Assembly (NCBI RefSeq): GCF_008831285.2
Contig: NC_045143.1
Coordinates: 9,123,503 to 9,187,502 of the forward strand
Source of the DNA: Nymphaea colorata
Taxonomy: Eukaryota; Streptophyta; Magnoliopsida; Nymphaeales; Nymphaeaceae
Length of the DNA stretch: 64,000 nucleotides
Direction: 5' to 3'
The notes below the pieces were generated by a model. The model made no database searches. It was not told the origin of the DNA and saw only the letters and a program-made list of their open reading frames with translations. Of this stretch, positions 1 to 12,824 are shown one piece after another (within the stretch, counting starts at the first letter, position 1; each line of letters starts with the position of its first letter). Both the position numbers and the translations under genes were made by a program.

Positions 1-893
1 ATAACCAGAAGAAGGGTTGCCATGGACTCGCAGGTTTTCCTCAGCTCCCACCTAGAGCTACTATGTCATACTAAGTCTGCCCACGTTCTAATTGCATAGA
101 AGGTAACATTGAAGGTGGAATGGTCTATGGAACTTCAGGCAAACCGTATTGGAGATTTGGATTCCAACGGTGAAAATAGTCTCAAGACTCTCAACTCTTT
201 AATCAATCAATGTAATTGTGAGGCGAGTCATGAGTGTATAAAAGTGACTGAGGTCATTAGCTCCAAGAAAAATCAGTCAAAATTGTCTTAATAGGATTTT
301 GAGCGAGTCAGCAACCAGTTCATATAGATATTTGTTAGTGTCTTTTTTCTTATCTATTGTGGGAAGTTCACCAGATAAATATACAAGACACATTAAAAAT
401 CTTTACCACCTCTAGAAAAGCTTCCCCTCCCAGAAAGAGTACCGTTTCTGTACCCAGAGGGTTCTGTACTAAAGTGCTTCATCTTTCCTCTCTTTCCTTC
501 CACAAGCCTACATTTTTTAGACAACAGAAAACTTCGGTAATTTACCAAAACTAAGCAACATTTAACTGATTTAAGTACCTCATCCACCAGTGGAGCGGAT
601 CACCAACTTCACAGATCACAAATTCCCAAAGTACTGATCAAGATAGCCTTAAATCTAGAGGAACAAACTAAACTTCTATTATTCATCAAGATATCACGTT
701 CTCAAGAGACAATTGGTAGCATTTAGACCAATATTTAAACACATCAACTAGAAAAGCTTCCTGGTTCTCTCCATTTCCAAATACCGAGTACATTTAACTC
801 CCTGATCTTTCGTAGATTCAGACGAAGATAAAAGCACACTAAATCTCTAGAACTCAAAGAACACCAATTGATTCAGAAAACCAAAAAGCTTAC
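1..893 (-). other. Probable intron of the SEC23-type gene
   Basis: This stretch lies downstream of the SEC23 exon-1 donor on the minus strand. Open frames here are short and match nothing I recognise. An acceptor and a second exon must lie further left or are too short for me to identify. Confidence 0.5.
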
Positions 894-1553
894 TTGATGT
901 GGAGACAAGTCCCGCTCGCCGTGGAACACAACCGCCCTCGAGCAATCGGCATCACTGACATCATGAACATGCACCATCGACGAGAAAGTAACCAACCCTA
1001 CCAAACAACTATCCGGCAACTGTGCGACTACATGCAATATCTCCTTCTTCAACACCTGAAACTCATCCTCCGCCATCGCCGTATCCAAAACAAAGACGAA
1101 CGTCGGGCCTGCGCCTCTAGAACCCGCCTCGCCGCCAGCGTACAGCGAGGAGGACAACGAAGACGAAGGTGATGGAAAGTGCCCACTTCTCCAATTGGGT
1201 CTCGCTCGATTGAGCCGATACTCGACTGTGCTGTACGTCGGAAAGAGCTCTGCCGGCAGATTGTTTTCACTGATGCCGGCGTAAGAACCGGGAAAAGGGT
1301 TCTTCAGATAGCAGAAGGGGCAAACCCAGAGCCGGGTCTGGTAATCCACCCGGGCATAAGGGTTTAGCACTGCACTGCATCCCTTGCAGATCAATGGCTC
1401 GTAGGAGAGGACGGGTAGATCGGCTATCTCCATCAACGGCGTGTGCATGATGCTCAGAGGGATAACCAGAGAGGCGGCCTCCCCCTTCGTCTTCGGCCAC
1501 GAGTTCCACGACCATCGCAAGCCCTCAACAGCCTCGAGCTCGACAAAATCCAT
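894..1553 (-). CDS. SEC23-type COPII coat protein, first coding exon (gene partial, continues off left edge)
   Basis: SEC23 is the GTPase-activating subunit of the inner COPII coat, which forms vesicles at ER exit sites together with SEC24 and SAR1. This 220-codon exon starts at 1553 with [20 protein letters not shown], the usual start of one plant SEC23 branch. Residues 56-81 carry the SEC23/SEC24 zinc finger (C56, C59, C78, C81). The trunk (vWA-like) domain begins near residue 151 with TFVFVLD. The exon ends in frame after Gln220 at a GTAAGC donor (893-888). The trunk remainder, beta-barrel, helical and gelsolin domains are not in the window, so 1-893 is read as intron; I looked there and recognised no further exon. 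The leader upstream of the ATG is CT-rich on the coding strand. Family assignment is strong. Whether the full gene is intact cannot be judged here. Confidence 0.9.
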
Positions 1554-1853
1554 CGTAAAGGATCACAGAGAACAATTATCTCTGATCCTAGATCAATCTC
1601 GATATGGGCATCTCAAATCGTTGAAGAAGAAGAAGCTGATGATGAAAGGAGGGAGATGGTTGGGAAGTCGATTTTGGGATGTGGGTAGAGGAAGACAGAG
1701 GGGGAGTGAGGAAATGGGAGAGAAAGAAAGAGAGAGTGAAAGCATGAAGGAAGGAATCCGGCGGGGACGGAGGCCTTCTCATGGTATGAAATGACAGCAA
1801 AATCATGCCTCATGCCTCTTCCTTGGAGGGGGAGTGGGAAGGAAGAAGCCTTG

Positions 1854-4353
1854 CAAGAATGACCTTACCAGTTTGTTTTTTTTAATTTAAAATTTTATTT
1901 TCTTAGTACTTAAAAAAATATAAAAAATACATTGGGACAAAGGAAAGTTGCAGAGGACTAGTTTTTCCTTTTTTTTTTCTTAAAGAAAAAGACACCAGCC
2001 TTCCTGTGAGCTTTATATATCAAATGGTATCTTCCGTCAAAATATATCAAATGGTATCTTCACTGGTGTCTCTCTGTTAACTTAAAAAATAAAAAGCAGT
2101 TACTTTATATGTAATTTTAGGTAAAACATATTTAGTATTTTAAAGATATCGCCTTCTCGACCCTACCCCAACATCAAGACCTTTCTTTTTCCATGTTCAT
2201 GATTTCGTGATGTAGAAGCACACTGTTTCTGATAGCTTCATCTAAGCTTTTGTTTTTTCTGCATCTGAGCATCTTACTGACTTAATAGTGGATATGCATT
2301 AATATAATTTATTGAGCATGTTAATAAGTTTACTTACCATAAATACATGATGAAGTTTAAATTGCTAAACTATAACAAGTCTCTATTCATGAAAAAAATT
2401 GCTTAAGATGTTAGAAAAAAACCATGTCGGGGCCGATCCTTGCTACATAAAGTTAGTAAACAGATGTAATTAACTAAACATAATTGAAAGGTTATATATG
2501 CATATATATTATTAATTAAATATGACAATCTTGGACAAGTTTAGATAAAAAAAGGATTGATGATTATCCCAAGTAAACCTCTCTCTCTCTCTCTCTCTCT
2601 GTGTCTCTATTTCTCCCCAACTTTCTCACATTCTTGTGGCAGCAACGATGAAGGAGGCATCACTTCCTCCTCTCTTTCACTCTCTCTCTTTTTTGTCAAA
2701 AGTAACTAAAAACACTTAATGGCTTCGTTGGCAACAATAACATATATTACTGTTTTATGAACCTGCTTCAAAAATTATCAAATGAGCCTTATGAAGCCAT
2801 CCGCTTCCCTTTTACCTATTATATTTCTCCCTTTTTTCTTTCCTAAGAGGCCCTACATGTAAGTACCCAAGCCCTTCTTGAGGCTTTTCTCTTTTCAAGG
2901 TGAGTTGGACGTGTGGCCTTACTTACCAAAGACTGGGTCCTCCAAAGGGAAGGAACTTGATGCAACACTTTGATTGGATTGCTTGAGGACTACAAGGATC
3001 ATATTGCAAATGCTGAGCTACCAAAAATAAAAAAAATAAATTCATGAAATGGAAGTCATTATAGCTAAATTCATGATTTTCATTACCATATTAGTGTTAA
3101 TTATACTGTTGAACAATTCTTAGGTCTGCAAAACTGTATCAATTATATCAAAGTTTACTTTTCAATTGTTGTAACTTATGAGGCCCAGAATGTATGTGAA
3201 AAAAACCTCTTATGTCCATAAGAGGTAAGTAGGGACAATATACTGCCCCAAGGAGCAATACCCAAAGGGACAGGTTTGGGAGCATGTTGAAGGCATGTCT
3301 CCAGTTCAAAACCTAGTTATGCTCCATATATCGTAAGAATGTTGGGTCCTACAAACAAGTCGAAGTATGTGATGATCTCACCGCTTGGTATTTTTGTAGC
3401 TTTGAACCATGGAAACAAGAAGAATGAAGGGGCTTCGGCTCTCGCCTAGGTGGTGGAATAACCCTCTTGCTCACTCGGAACTAGGGGCATGATAATCAAG
3501 CAGCACAGCACAAACACACACACACAACATAGAAAAGTGAAACCAAAAACAGTATTTGAGTAATATATATATGTCTAATTTAAGGAAAACACAAGATGTC
3601 TTCCTTCTCCTAGCTGCTTGCCTGGCTAGGAAAAAGATGTTGGATATCCACATCTTTGAGGAAGCCCTCAGTTCCATGTTATGACCTTAGTGTTGAACTA
3701 AAGCAAAGTTATAGGTAGCAGGTAGATTGGTGCTGATTTTTCCAGTAGGTGTTATGAACATAATTTCTTACATGCAAGAGTTAAAATAAATAAATAAACT
3801 GGATTCTGAAAAATAAAATTTTATTCTTAAAATTTCAGACATTCTAATTTGGACTCTACAAATTTTTTGATGAATGTAGTTGGTTCTCTTAAGAAGGTAG
3901 AATACATGTTCCCATGTTGGCTGCCTAACACAGAAAACAGCCTTACCTTTTCATTTTTTTTGAGAGGAAACCATAGTGGGCAAACTCACCCGGCTGACTT
4001 GAGAATAGCCCCAGTCAGTTCAGATCACCTACAAATCAGGCCACAAATCAAGGTTTGGGCTAACTCACCCCTGACTCAGCCCCACTTGGTTGGTCTCTCC
4101 CCTAACTCACCCAAAATTGCCTGGTTCTACTGCAGTGAATATACATTATGGTTATTTGAATACTCGACAGAGTCGATGAGTCAACTCGCTGACCCAATGA
4201 CCCTGAGTTTGAGTTATGAGTTTGCCACTACTTTTCATTTTGTCTTTTGAAGGGTTAACTCTTTCTATTGAAGGAAAATTTTAGTCATTTTATATCCCAA
4301 ATAGCCAGCATAGTGCTCGTGGTAGAACATAGAGACAAGTGCAACTTCCTTCT
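1854..4353. other. Intergenic, no gene supported
   Basis: AT-rich sequence between the SEC23-type gene and the first hAT-like element. It contains a CT microsatellite at about 2580-2600. The 3849-4250 open frame consists of degenerate repeat around 3970-4230 (words such as gagtcaactcgctgaccc) rather than a recognisable protein. Confidence 0.6.
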
Positions 4354-4361
4354 GTTGCTAG

Positions 4362-4917
4362 TAGGGGTGAACAACGAGTCGAGCAACTCGCACTCAACTA
4401 GTTAAAGGTCGGCTTGTGAATGAGTTCGAGCTGAGTCATTTGCTTAACGAGTCGAGTTCGAGTTCATAAGTCGACTCATTTAAATAATTGAGTTGAGTTC
4501 GAGCTCAACACGTAACTGCCGAGTCAAGCTAGAGCCTCAATAGAGTTTGTAGAGCCTTAATCAAGTCGATATATTCAAGCGAGTTTACGAGTTTGTCGAG
4601 CCTTAATCAAGCCGATATATTCAAATGCGTTTACGAGTTTGTCGAGCCTTAATCGAGTCGAGCTCGAGCTCAACGCGTAATGATGAATATCAATTCTATT
4701 CAAACGATTTTGTCGTGCCTTAATTGAGTCAAGCTCAAGCTCAAAATGTAACGACGAATATCAATTCTATTCAAACGAGTTTGTCGAGCTTTAATCGAGT
4801 CGAGCTTGAGTTCAACACGTAACTACTGAGTCGAGCTCGAGCTGCTTCCATCGAGCTATTCTCAAGCTTGAGCCGAGTCAGCCGAGCTCGAGCTGATTGA
4901 ACTCGTGTTTACCCCTA
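4362..4917 (+). mobile_element. hAT-like non-autonomous element, 556 bp
   Basis: The left end reads taggggtgaacaacgagtc. The right end, inverted, reads taggggtaaacacgagttc. The element is flanked by an 8-bp duplication with one mismatch: gttgctag at 4354-4361 and gttgctac at 4918-4925. Eight-bp duplications and short TAGGGG-type terminal inverted repeats are the hallmark of hAT transposons. The interior is rich in the self-complementary words gagctcgagctc and carries a partial tandem repeat of about 71 bp (starts near 4638, 4709 and 4780). There is no transposase, so it would depend on an enzyme supplied elsewhere. A diverged copy in the opposite orientation forms the outer part of the 47871-53949 element. 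Confidence 0.85.
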
Positions 4918-5459
4918 GTTGCTACACTAGAAAAAAGGAGGACAATTAATGAACCAACTTTGTTTATCCGTAGAGAAAAGAGAGATCCATCGCCATGAGG
5001 GCCTCCCATTGGTAGAGTTGTTTCTTCTTTCTTGAGAGAAACTAAAGGGCATTTGATTGCTCAGGATCCAAAATTCATAGATCTGATGTGGGGATGTTTT
5101 TGCTAATATAGCGAAAGACCCATACAAAATTCACTGTTCATCAAATTAAGGATCTTATATTGGACTTAAGATCTACACTTTAAATTCTTATTTTACTTAT
5201 ATGCATTGAGAAAAAATCGTGGAGGGAGGATCTGATCTTAAATCTACGGTTCTCAAATTCTAAGGATCTCAAATTCAAGCGATCAAACTTCCCCTATAAC
5301 GAAATGAGAAATAGAGAATAGAGATCCAAACACTGACAATCCAAAGACTCTACACATGAAGGTTCTGAGATTGCAGCACCATACAAAAGAGTTCCAAATC
5401 CCTTCCTGCACAGTTACAGATATTTACTTTCTAGCTGGAGATGGCAGCAGGCGGTAGTT

Positions 5460-6809
5460 TCAGAGAGAGAGTCCAGACTCTTCATCCTCCTCAAGGGTGG
5501 AGGTGTAGGTGAAGTAGAGAGCCCAAATGAGGCCGAACACACCCAACAGGATCCAGGCAAGGAGGTTGTTGCTGATGCCGAGGCTGAGGCCGGTGCCCTC
5601 TGTGCTCATCCTCTCATCAACGAGTGCCAGTGCGGGGCTCGAGACGGTGGCCGCATAGGCGGCAGCCATGAGAGATGCTCCCATGCCCACGCCCATGCCA
5701 TTGCCTGCGGCAGGCTTCTCCTCCATCGAGCAGTGCACCCTGCCCTTCCTTGCCATTGCTGGCAAACCTGATATATGTAGAAATTAAACCAACATAATTT
5801 GTATCAGAAACAGTTCATACAGACACATATACACCCACACACAGCAATTCAGGATCCTTGCTTGAATAAAATTTTTGAGGTCCTTTTCGACACCCATGTC
5901 GAACTCAATTTGCAGCAGGAGAATTAGAGATCATACGTAAATTGACACACCTTTTACTACCAATGTCCCACAGAAGTTCTATTATGACTCTCTTTCTCTC
6001 TCTCTCCCCCCCGTTGAATGATAAATGGGATGTTTTTTTTTTTTTCATCAAATGTTAGATAAAAGCCAAGGTCTGACTTGCTACGTTTCACCTGATTTTT
6101 GCAGAGAAAATTTTAGTTTTCATGAACTAGGAAAGGAAAAAATAATATTTTTTCATTTCACCTAAAATATCGGGTGGTGCCACAGTGAGAAATCTCACTG
6201 TATATGATTACGAACCATGGGTAATCCGCTCACGCTTTAAAAATACCAAAATTTTTTCTATCAAAAAGTTTAATATGCATCTGCAACCCAGTTTGTTCAA
6301 TAAACAGATTGCAGATTATACCAAACTGTGAAAATAAGTGTTGTTTGTTGCCTGAGTATGAAGACAAAAGTATTTTAATCTCAAAACAGGTGTACACTAT
6401 GCGAACCCAAACAATAGCAACTCCAATTATCAGCATGACTGAGAGATTCTACTTCCATGATTGAAAGTTTCTACTACTATGATCACAGGTGAGGTACCAA
6501 TGAGGATTTTGACAAGGGGAAAGCACAAGTGGGAATCCCCATGAAACCATAAAAAGGAACACCTCTACCATTGACAGATCCTTCAAAGCGACTGCTCAAC
6601 TGGTGCTCACATGAATACATGAATAAGCTCTAATACAGAGAACAACCTTTATAAAATTTCAAAACAGAGAAGAAAAGAAAGAAGGTTTCATCATTTTCTT
6701 TACCTAGAACAGGGGATGAGGGCACCGCCACCCCGACATGGCTTCTTGGCACGAGGCAGCTGGCACGAGCAAAGGATGAAGCAGCAGTGCTTGCAGTAAT
6801 GGAAGCCAT
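5460..6809 (-). CDS. psbW: Photosystem II subunit PsbW precursor
   Basis: PsbW is a small single-span thylakoid protein that stabilises PSII-LHCII supercomplexes. There are two exons: 6704-6809 (from ATG at 6809) and 5460-5767, with a GTAAAG donor and a CAG acceptor. The joined frame encodes 137 residues. Residues 1 to about 40 form a Ser/Ala-rich chloroplast transit peptide ([20 protein letters not shown]). The second, thylakoid-type signal ends in SSPALA at residue 83. The predicted mature chain is 54 residues, with LVDER at its N-terminus, a membrane span around [18 protein letters not shown], and an acidic tail ([10 protein letters not shown]). All these match the nuclear PsbW family in order and length, and I see no damage. 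The 936-bp intron and the promoter contain no other gene. Confidence 0.95.
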
Positions 6810-7011
6810 GGCAAGAGAGGAAGAAGGAAGGCTGTGTGCGGCACTAGATTGGGTTCTCTGTGGTTTTGAGTTCTCAGTTTTTCTTCACAAAATTCTTATT
6901 ATTGTTTTCTTTTCGATATCACGCCACGGGCTTGTGGCCGTCCCACCACACGAACTTGATATCTGGATACGCCCTATATTTCTCATCTTGTTTCCTCCAA
7001 TAGCCGTGGTC

Positions 7012-7017
7012 CACGTG
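7012..7017. promoter_or_regulatory. G-box (CACGTG) upstream of psbW
   Basis: A palindromic CACGTG lies about 200 bp upstream of the psbW start codon, within ccacgtgtca. G-boxes are bound by bZIP and bHLH factors and are common in light-regulated photosynthesis promoters. The position fits, but its function is an inference. Confidence 0.5.
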
Positions 7018-7086
7018 TCATTTTTCGAGTTTATGGATAAATTCCACGAATTGCCCCTGACATTGAAAGAAAGGACTGACCTCTAA

Positions 7087-9719
7087 AAAGGCCGAGGAAG
7101 TCTCATCTTTGATCAAAGGCAAAGGCAATATTAAGCTTGCTCCATAAGAGTTGGCTCGACTAGACCATAAAATAATATATAAATATAATTAATTATAATA
7201 AAATAATATATATATATAAATTAATATAAAAAAATTTATTAGGTTTAGTGTCCTTTTTTCTGGGCTCGGGCTTAAGAGTCATGCTGGGTATCGGGTACCC
7301 GCCGGAGGTCTGCCCTGGTGCCCAACCTTAAGCAATATTCGTGAAGTAAATGTTCATTTTTTGTAAAGTATGAGATCTTCTTTGCCAATATTTTCACATG
7401 GTTTTTCCAATTTCATTTACCAAAGAAGCAACAGTACCGAAAGTGTGACAATATATATCTCATTCTGTTTTAATTCTATAGGTTGTCTTTAAAAAGTATG
7501 ACAATATATATCTCATTTTTGAGTAAGTAGAGAAAACTGCTACTTGAAAGAGAGCCAAAACTCTCACCCAACCTATTATTCCTTTAAGGTACACGACCTG
7601 TTTTTGGTGCCTTTGGATTTTGTCCCCTCTGCGCTTTAACTTATATATCGGAAATCTCATTTTTATAATACAAGAAGTTGATGCCCTTGACACTCGAAAC
7701 AAAGACTTACCGCCTACCAGCCCCCATCCCAAGCGAGTGTGCCAACCTCCTCGAAGACAACAAGATATCATGTTTACATATAACGAGGTTCTGATCATAA
7801 ATAACACATTACTCAATTATAAGAGGGACTCATGTTAACAAAAATCTCAATCCATCTAAGATTTAACAAAAGTACAATCACATTTACATATAGCTTCAGC
7901 TTCCTCACTACTGTTGTTGGACCAGGTTTACATATAGTGTGCAAATAAAGATAGAAACAGAGGTAGCCTACCTATTTTTTCACCTGCATGTCGAATGAAG
8001 TTAAAGTCTCCAATAACTGTGCAAGACAGCACTTCTGCGACCACCAATTGAGCTAAAATTTTCAATTTCACTAGTTGAGTGGGTAGATCAGTACCGAGAT
8101 AGATCCCAAAAAATAGTGAAAGATTCTCCAGTTTCCTGCAACCTGAACGAAACTTTAATCCAAGCTGAATGACAAGTTAGATTCCACATACTTAATTTTT
8201 GGTGGATCCCAAGCACAAATTATACGAGCAATTCCATCGGTAAAAGAAAATTTAGAAATGAACACTACGTTATGAATCTCTTCTATAAACTATAAAGATA
8301 CATTTTCTCAGCCACAAGTTGAGCGTTTAAGAAGAAAAATATCAAGTCTTTCTATTCTAATAAAAATCAACAACACTTTGTTGGGCAACTCTTCTAGCGA
8401 GCCCTTGTGCATTGCAAACAAACTACAGGCATTGAGAGGAAGGTTGAGATCTTGTAGTATCCTTATTGACTTACTGTTACTCGTTGTTCGAGTGTGTTGT
8501 GTTGGAATCACCTCCAAACACTCTTATGTCGTTATTTTTTCCCCTAATGCAAACAAATATGTTGTTCGAGCTGCAAAACTTTTGCTTCTCAAGGCAATTG
8601 ATTTGCAAGATTCTATAAAGCCATTACTTCACACCCACACAATTAAATTTGATCAGAACAGCTAAGGAACATTGAAGATTTCAAAGATACTATCTCCTCC
8701 TAGAATTTTTTTCACTTGAAAATTTTTAAACAAATAAAAATATGTGGTAAATGTTTCTGCTATACAAAGCAATTTATAACTTTTTCTTGATTTTTTTTGC
8801 ATGTCGTACAATATTAATATTAATCTTGGATGAGTGGGAAGATATCCCACTTCATGAGTGAAGGCTGATCCCTCCCCACTTCCTCCTATCCCCTGAGGTT
8901 CAAGACTGCTTTTGGTGTCTCGAGGTGTTGTCCCAATATGTCTCAACTTGCATGGTAGTGACCTCTCATGAAAACAGACAGCTACTAAGCATTGAAGTCA
9001 TACTGTACCTAATTTGTCACTCCAAGTAAGAACCAATCTGCTCGGCCAAGTCATGGAGCCTGTACCAAGGGACACATGCAACTGTTCTAAAAAGATCTGG
9101 AATATTTTAAGAATATCCTGTTTTCAAAAGACATCAAGTCTTCGTATGAGAAAGCTCTAAATTTCAGTATCTTGAGGACTTGCATTCTCCTGATATATTA
9201 TCACTGTTTTCCTGAGAATTTCTATGTTTACAGTTCAGTTTCTCTGGATATTTTAATTTCTGAGAAACACTGTTGATAATGTTATCCAGCACAGTGATCC
9301 TGCCAACATCCAGAACGACCATGTTTTGGTGGTGACCCAGAATAAGGAAGTAAAACTGAATGTTGCATGCTAATCAGGACTCTGTCGCTCTGATTTAATC
9401 GAATGTGCTCCAGAACAAGGAACAACGCTGAATTGCTGAAGATGATACAAGCCTACAACTATGTTTGCGGTGTATAGGCAGCCAAAGCGTATAAAATCTG
9501 CAGGACCGAGGACTTAGAAAACTCTACAGAATTGAAGAATCAATCAATTTGGCTTTTGACCTATAGTTACCCCATTTTTTCTTAAAATTGCTTTCCGGCT
9601 TTGGTCTGCTTACAGCTTCGATCCAGTTCCCCAGTTCCATCATCTATGGCAATGTTCTATAGTGTTTGGTTGCCGCTAGATTGCTTGACCAGTTAGGAGC
9701 AGGATCTAGATCCAATTGC

Positions 9720-9765
<46 letters not shown>

Positions 9766-10070
9766 TTGCACAGCCATCAAAAGAATTACTGATGATAATC
9801 ATATACAGTGTAGCAATAAACCCAATCACAAACAGGACCTTAGGAAATAAGAATGAAACTCAATATGAGAGGGAAAAAGAAAAAATGAAGACAAAGCAAA
9901 AGGCAGGAATGCAAAGTACAAATAATCTTCAGGTCTGACAGAAAAGTTCCCAGTTGAACATTCTTTCTCAAAACACAGCTCCAACGAATCATCATTTTAA
10001 GTTCATTGAGAAGAAGTGTGCAGCATGATCAATCCCACTCTAGGTGGAAGAAACTGATCTTCCACTGTGT
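7087..10070. other. Intergenic between psbW and the quinone reductase gene, no gene supported
   Basis: AT-rich, with only short unrecognised open frames. At 7250-7325 there is a fragment of the gggctcggg / gggtacccg type of repeat that is seen in full at 18854-19291. A GA microsatellite lies at 9724-9763. The part next to 10070 would contain the 3' UTR of the quinone reductase gene. Confidence 0.55.
9724..9763. repeat. (GA)n microsatellite
   Basis: About 20 uninterrupted GA units. On the minus strand this is a CT run about 300 bp downstream of the quinone reductase stop codon. Confidence 0.9.
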
Positions 10071-12780
10071 TTAAGCTAATGCAAGTCTCTTCACCACTCC
10101 AGCCATGTATTTTCCCTGGTGCTCTGCTAGTGCTAGCTCGGTCTCGCTTGCCTCCCTTGTGCTGTCACCAGCAAACACGCCTGCACCGTAAGGAGAACCA
10201 CCACGGACACTGTCCATCTTGAACATCCCAGCGCCAAAAGTGTATCCAATTGGAACAAAAAGCATCCCATGATGACAAAGTTGTGTGATAGCGGTCCAAC
10301 TGCACAGGTCACCAAATTGTCAAGAGCAGTGTAAGCACTGTTTGGGGTCAAGGACCAACAGTCTGTATTCCCAAAGATTCAAAATCATGAAGGAAACAAG
10401 TGTATTTCGCATCATGTTCTTTGGTGGCATCTCTTTAGAGTGTGTTTGACAAGTGGGATATTCTTCACTTTTGGTGAAGAATGTCCATGACGTGCATTAG
10501 CGAATCAAACGCAGAAACTATTGGGCACGAAATCCCCTTTCCCTGTTGAAGAGGAGGTGGAAGGTCCGACCTGTAGAGGCCCAAATATTTCACCCTGGAG
10601 AAGCCTACCAGGGTGAGAGCCACCATTGAGAGCTTCAGCCACCTCCTAAAGAAAGCTTTCCTTGCAGAATGATGCCAAAACTGTCAACCAATGCTGGTAA
10701 AATAGTACAGAGCATCTCTGGGCAGTAACATGAAATGGTATTGCTCATCATTTTATGTGCTGGACTACCACAACAAAGAGACAAGCTTTTGGGTGTTTGA
10801 ACTGGTATGTTGGGACATTGAACAATAATCAAATAATAAGGTGGCATCATTTCCATCTGTCAGTTGCTAACTGAAATATTCATTTTTTGATTTTTCACGA
10901 CAACATGTTCCAGAACCAAAAAACAAGATAGACACCTAACCAGATTTTACCAACTGCATGAACTTTTTTGTTTCTTGTCTTTTTTTTTTTTTTGGATGGG
11001 AAGGGAAATTCTGCCAGCTCTAATTTCATTTGTTCATGGCAGAATTCTGTAAAAAGGGAATGGGACAAAAAAATGAAGAATTCTTCTCCCACTTTCATTC
11101 CTTGCATGAAAAGCTGACCATATACCCACAGCTACTCAACAATGAGTTGTCATAATACATCAAAAAGACAATGAGCTGCAGACTGCCATAGAACTAATTC
11201 GGCAAAGAAGATAAAAAAGAACGAATGAAAATAAAAAACAATTTCATATTATCCATATTTTGGATGTTTGGAAAGGTAATACTTTTCAGAATTGGGAGTG
11301 AAATACCCAGATTATCCATATTTTAGATCTTTGGAAAGGTGACACTTTTCAGAATTCAGCCTGATATCCATGAAACTTCAAAAAGGTTGTCCATTAATAA
11401 TTACCAGCCCTCAGGAATCTACAGGCACCTATAAGGTCATAACTAGTTTGTCAATGACTATACTATGAATGTCTTGTAAATTACCATAGATCTGGCTAAG
11501 TGGGTTGGCTTAAAGCTTCCAGGATGACATGCTGAAGGAGGTCAAGAGTTAACCTGTGTGCATTTATTGCCGCAAGGCCAGAAGGCTTTCCTAGCTGAGG
11601 ATGAAGGGGTAAGTGCATTATTAAATCGAGCAACAAGTGAAACATAACATGATAAATATGCATTTCCCAGGTCAGCAAATCTAACATGTCCAAATGAATC
11701 TGTAGTTCCCCTTGCCACTAAAAGAAAACACATTAGCTGCCCCAGAATAAATGCCATCCATTTTCCACAAATTCACAAGTCATACATGGAAAGGATTTAT
11801 CCTTTACCATGGCACTGATTGTTATTTAATGTATAGTATAGTCATCACCACTACCACCAAGGAGTTTCTTATCATTTTACTCTATTAACTGATGCAAGAG
11901 GAGCAGCAGACCAATATCTCAGAAAGAAGAACAACAAATCAAGAAAAACTTCCTAATAGGTAGAAATTGCAACGAGCTTGCACTAAGAGGATGGACAAAA
12001 ACTACAATCCGAAAAGGTGAAAATAAGAGTGTCCGTGATGACTTTAAGATAACCAATTAGCCATCATTATCATAATTTCTTTTCACAAAATTATATGTTC
12101 TTCATCCCAAGAAAAGTCAGAACAGAAAATACAGTTCAAGCCTCCATACAAACCACAAAATTTGTTAGCCTTCACTGAATGCTGCACTAATTTTCCAAAG
12201 CTTGCTGAACAAGAATCAGTCATCATAATGATCATAATCCAGGTCAGAAAAATTTTCAGAAAATTTGTTTAGCCATTACCAGCCACCCTGGCTCCACCCC
12301 TATATCCAAATACTTATGACGTACAGCATTAATTTCCTGTTTCTCGAAGACATAATGGATAGGGCCAGTTTACATGTGCAGAGTTATTGGTTTGATGTAC
12401 ATCATAATGTAAAGCAATTTATGAACAGTTACTGTTGCAGGACTTCATATTTTAGAAATTTTTGTTCCTCTTTCATTTCTTCAGGTGAAGGGGCTCAATT
12501 TGGCTGTAATATAAATCACTAATATCTCTATACAAACTCAAGGTCATGCATAATACAGACTAGTGGAGAAAGCCAATCATTTCATCAGTTTCTGTACTTT
12601 GCGTTTTGCTCATGAAACCAAGGTTATCATCATTCCTATTCAGTTAGAAGAGAACAGAAATCATCATTAATTTCACAGGTAAATGGCTACTGGAGGAAAG
12701 TACATAAGTCAATATGTTACACAAAGTGAGGAATGCGGACTCAGCGTGTGTGCGAATCACTGCATCTATCTATCTATCTA

Positions 12781-12824
<44 letters not shown>

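Noticed and set aside
3849-4250. 133-codon plus-strand frame
   Set aside because: Its sequence is made of gagtcaactcgctga-type degenerate repeat and resembles no protein.
11496-11757. Two overlapping minus-strand frames as an extra exon or nested gene
   Set aside because: They lie inside intron 2 of the quinone reductase gene, whose exons already join in phase. The proteins match nothing I know.
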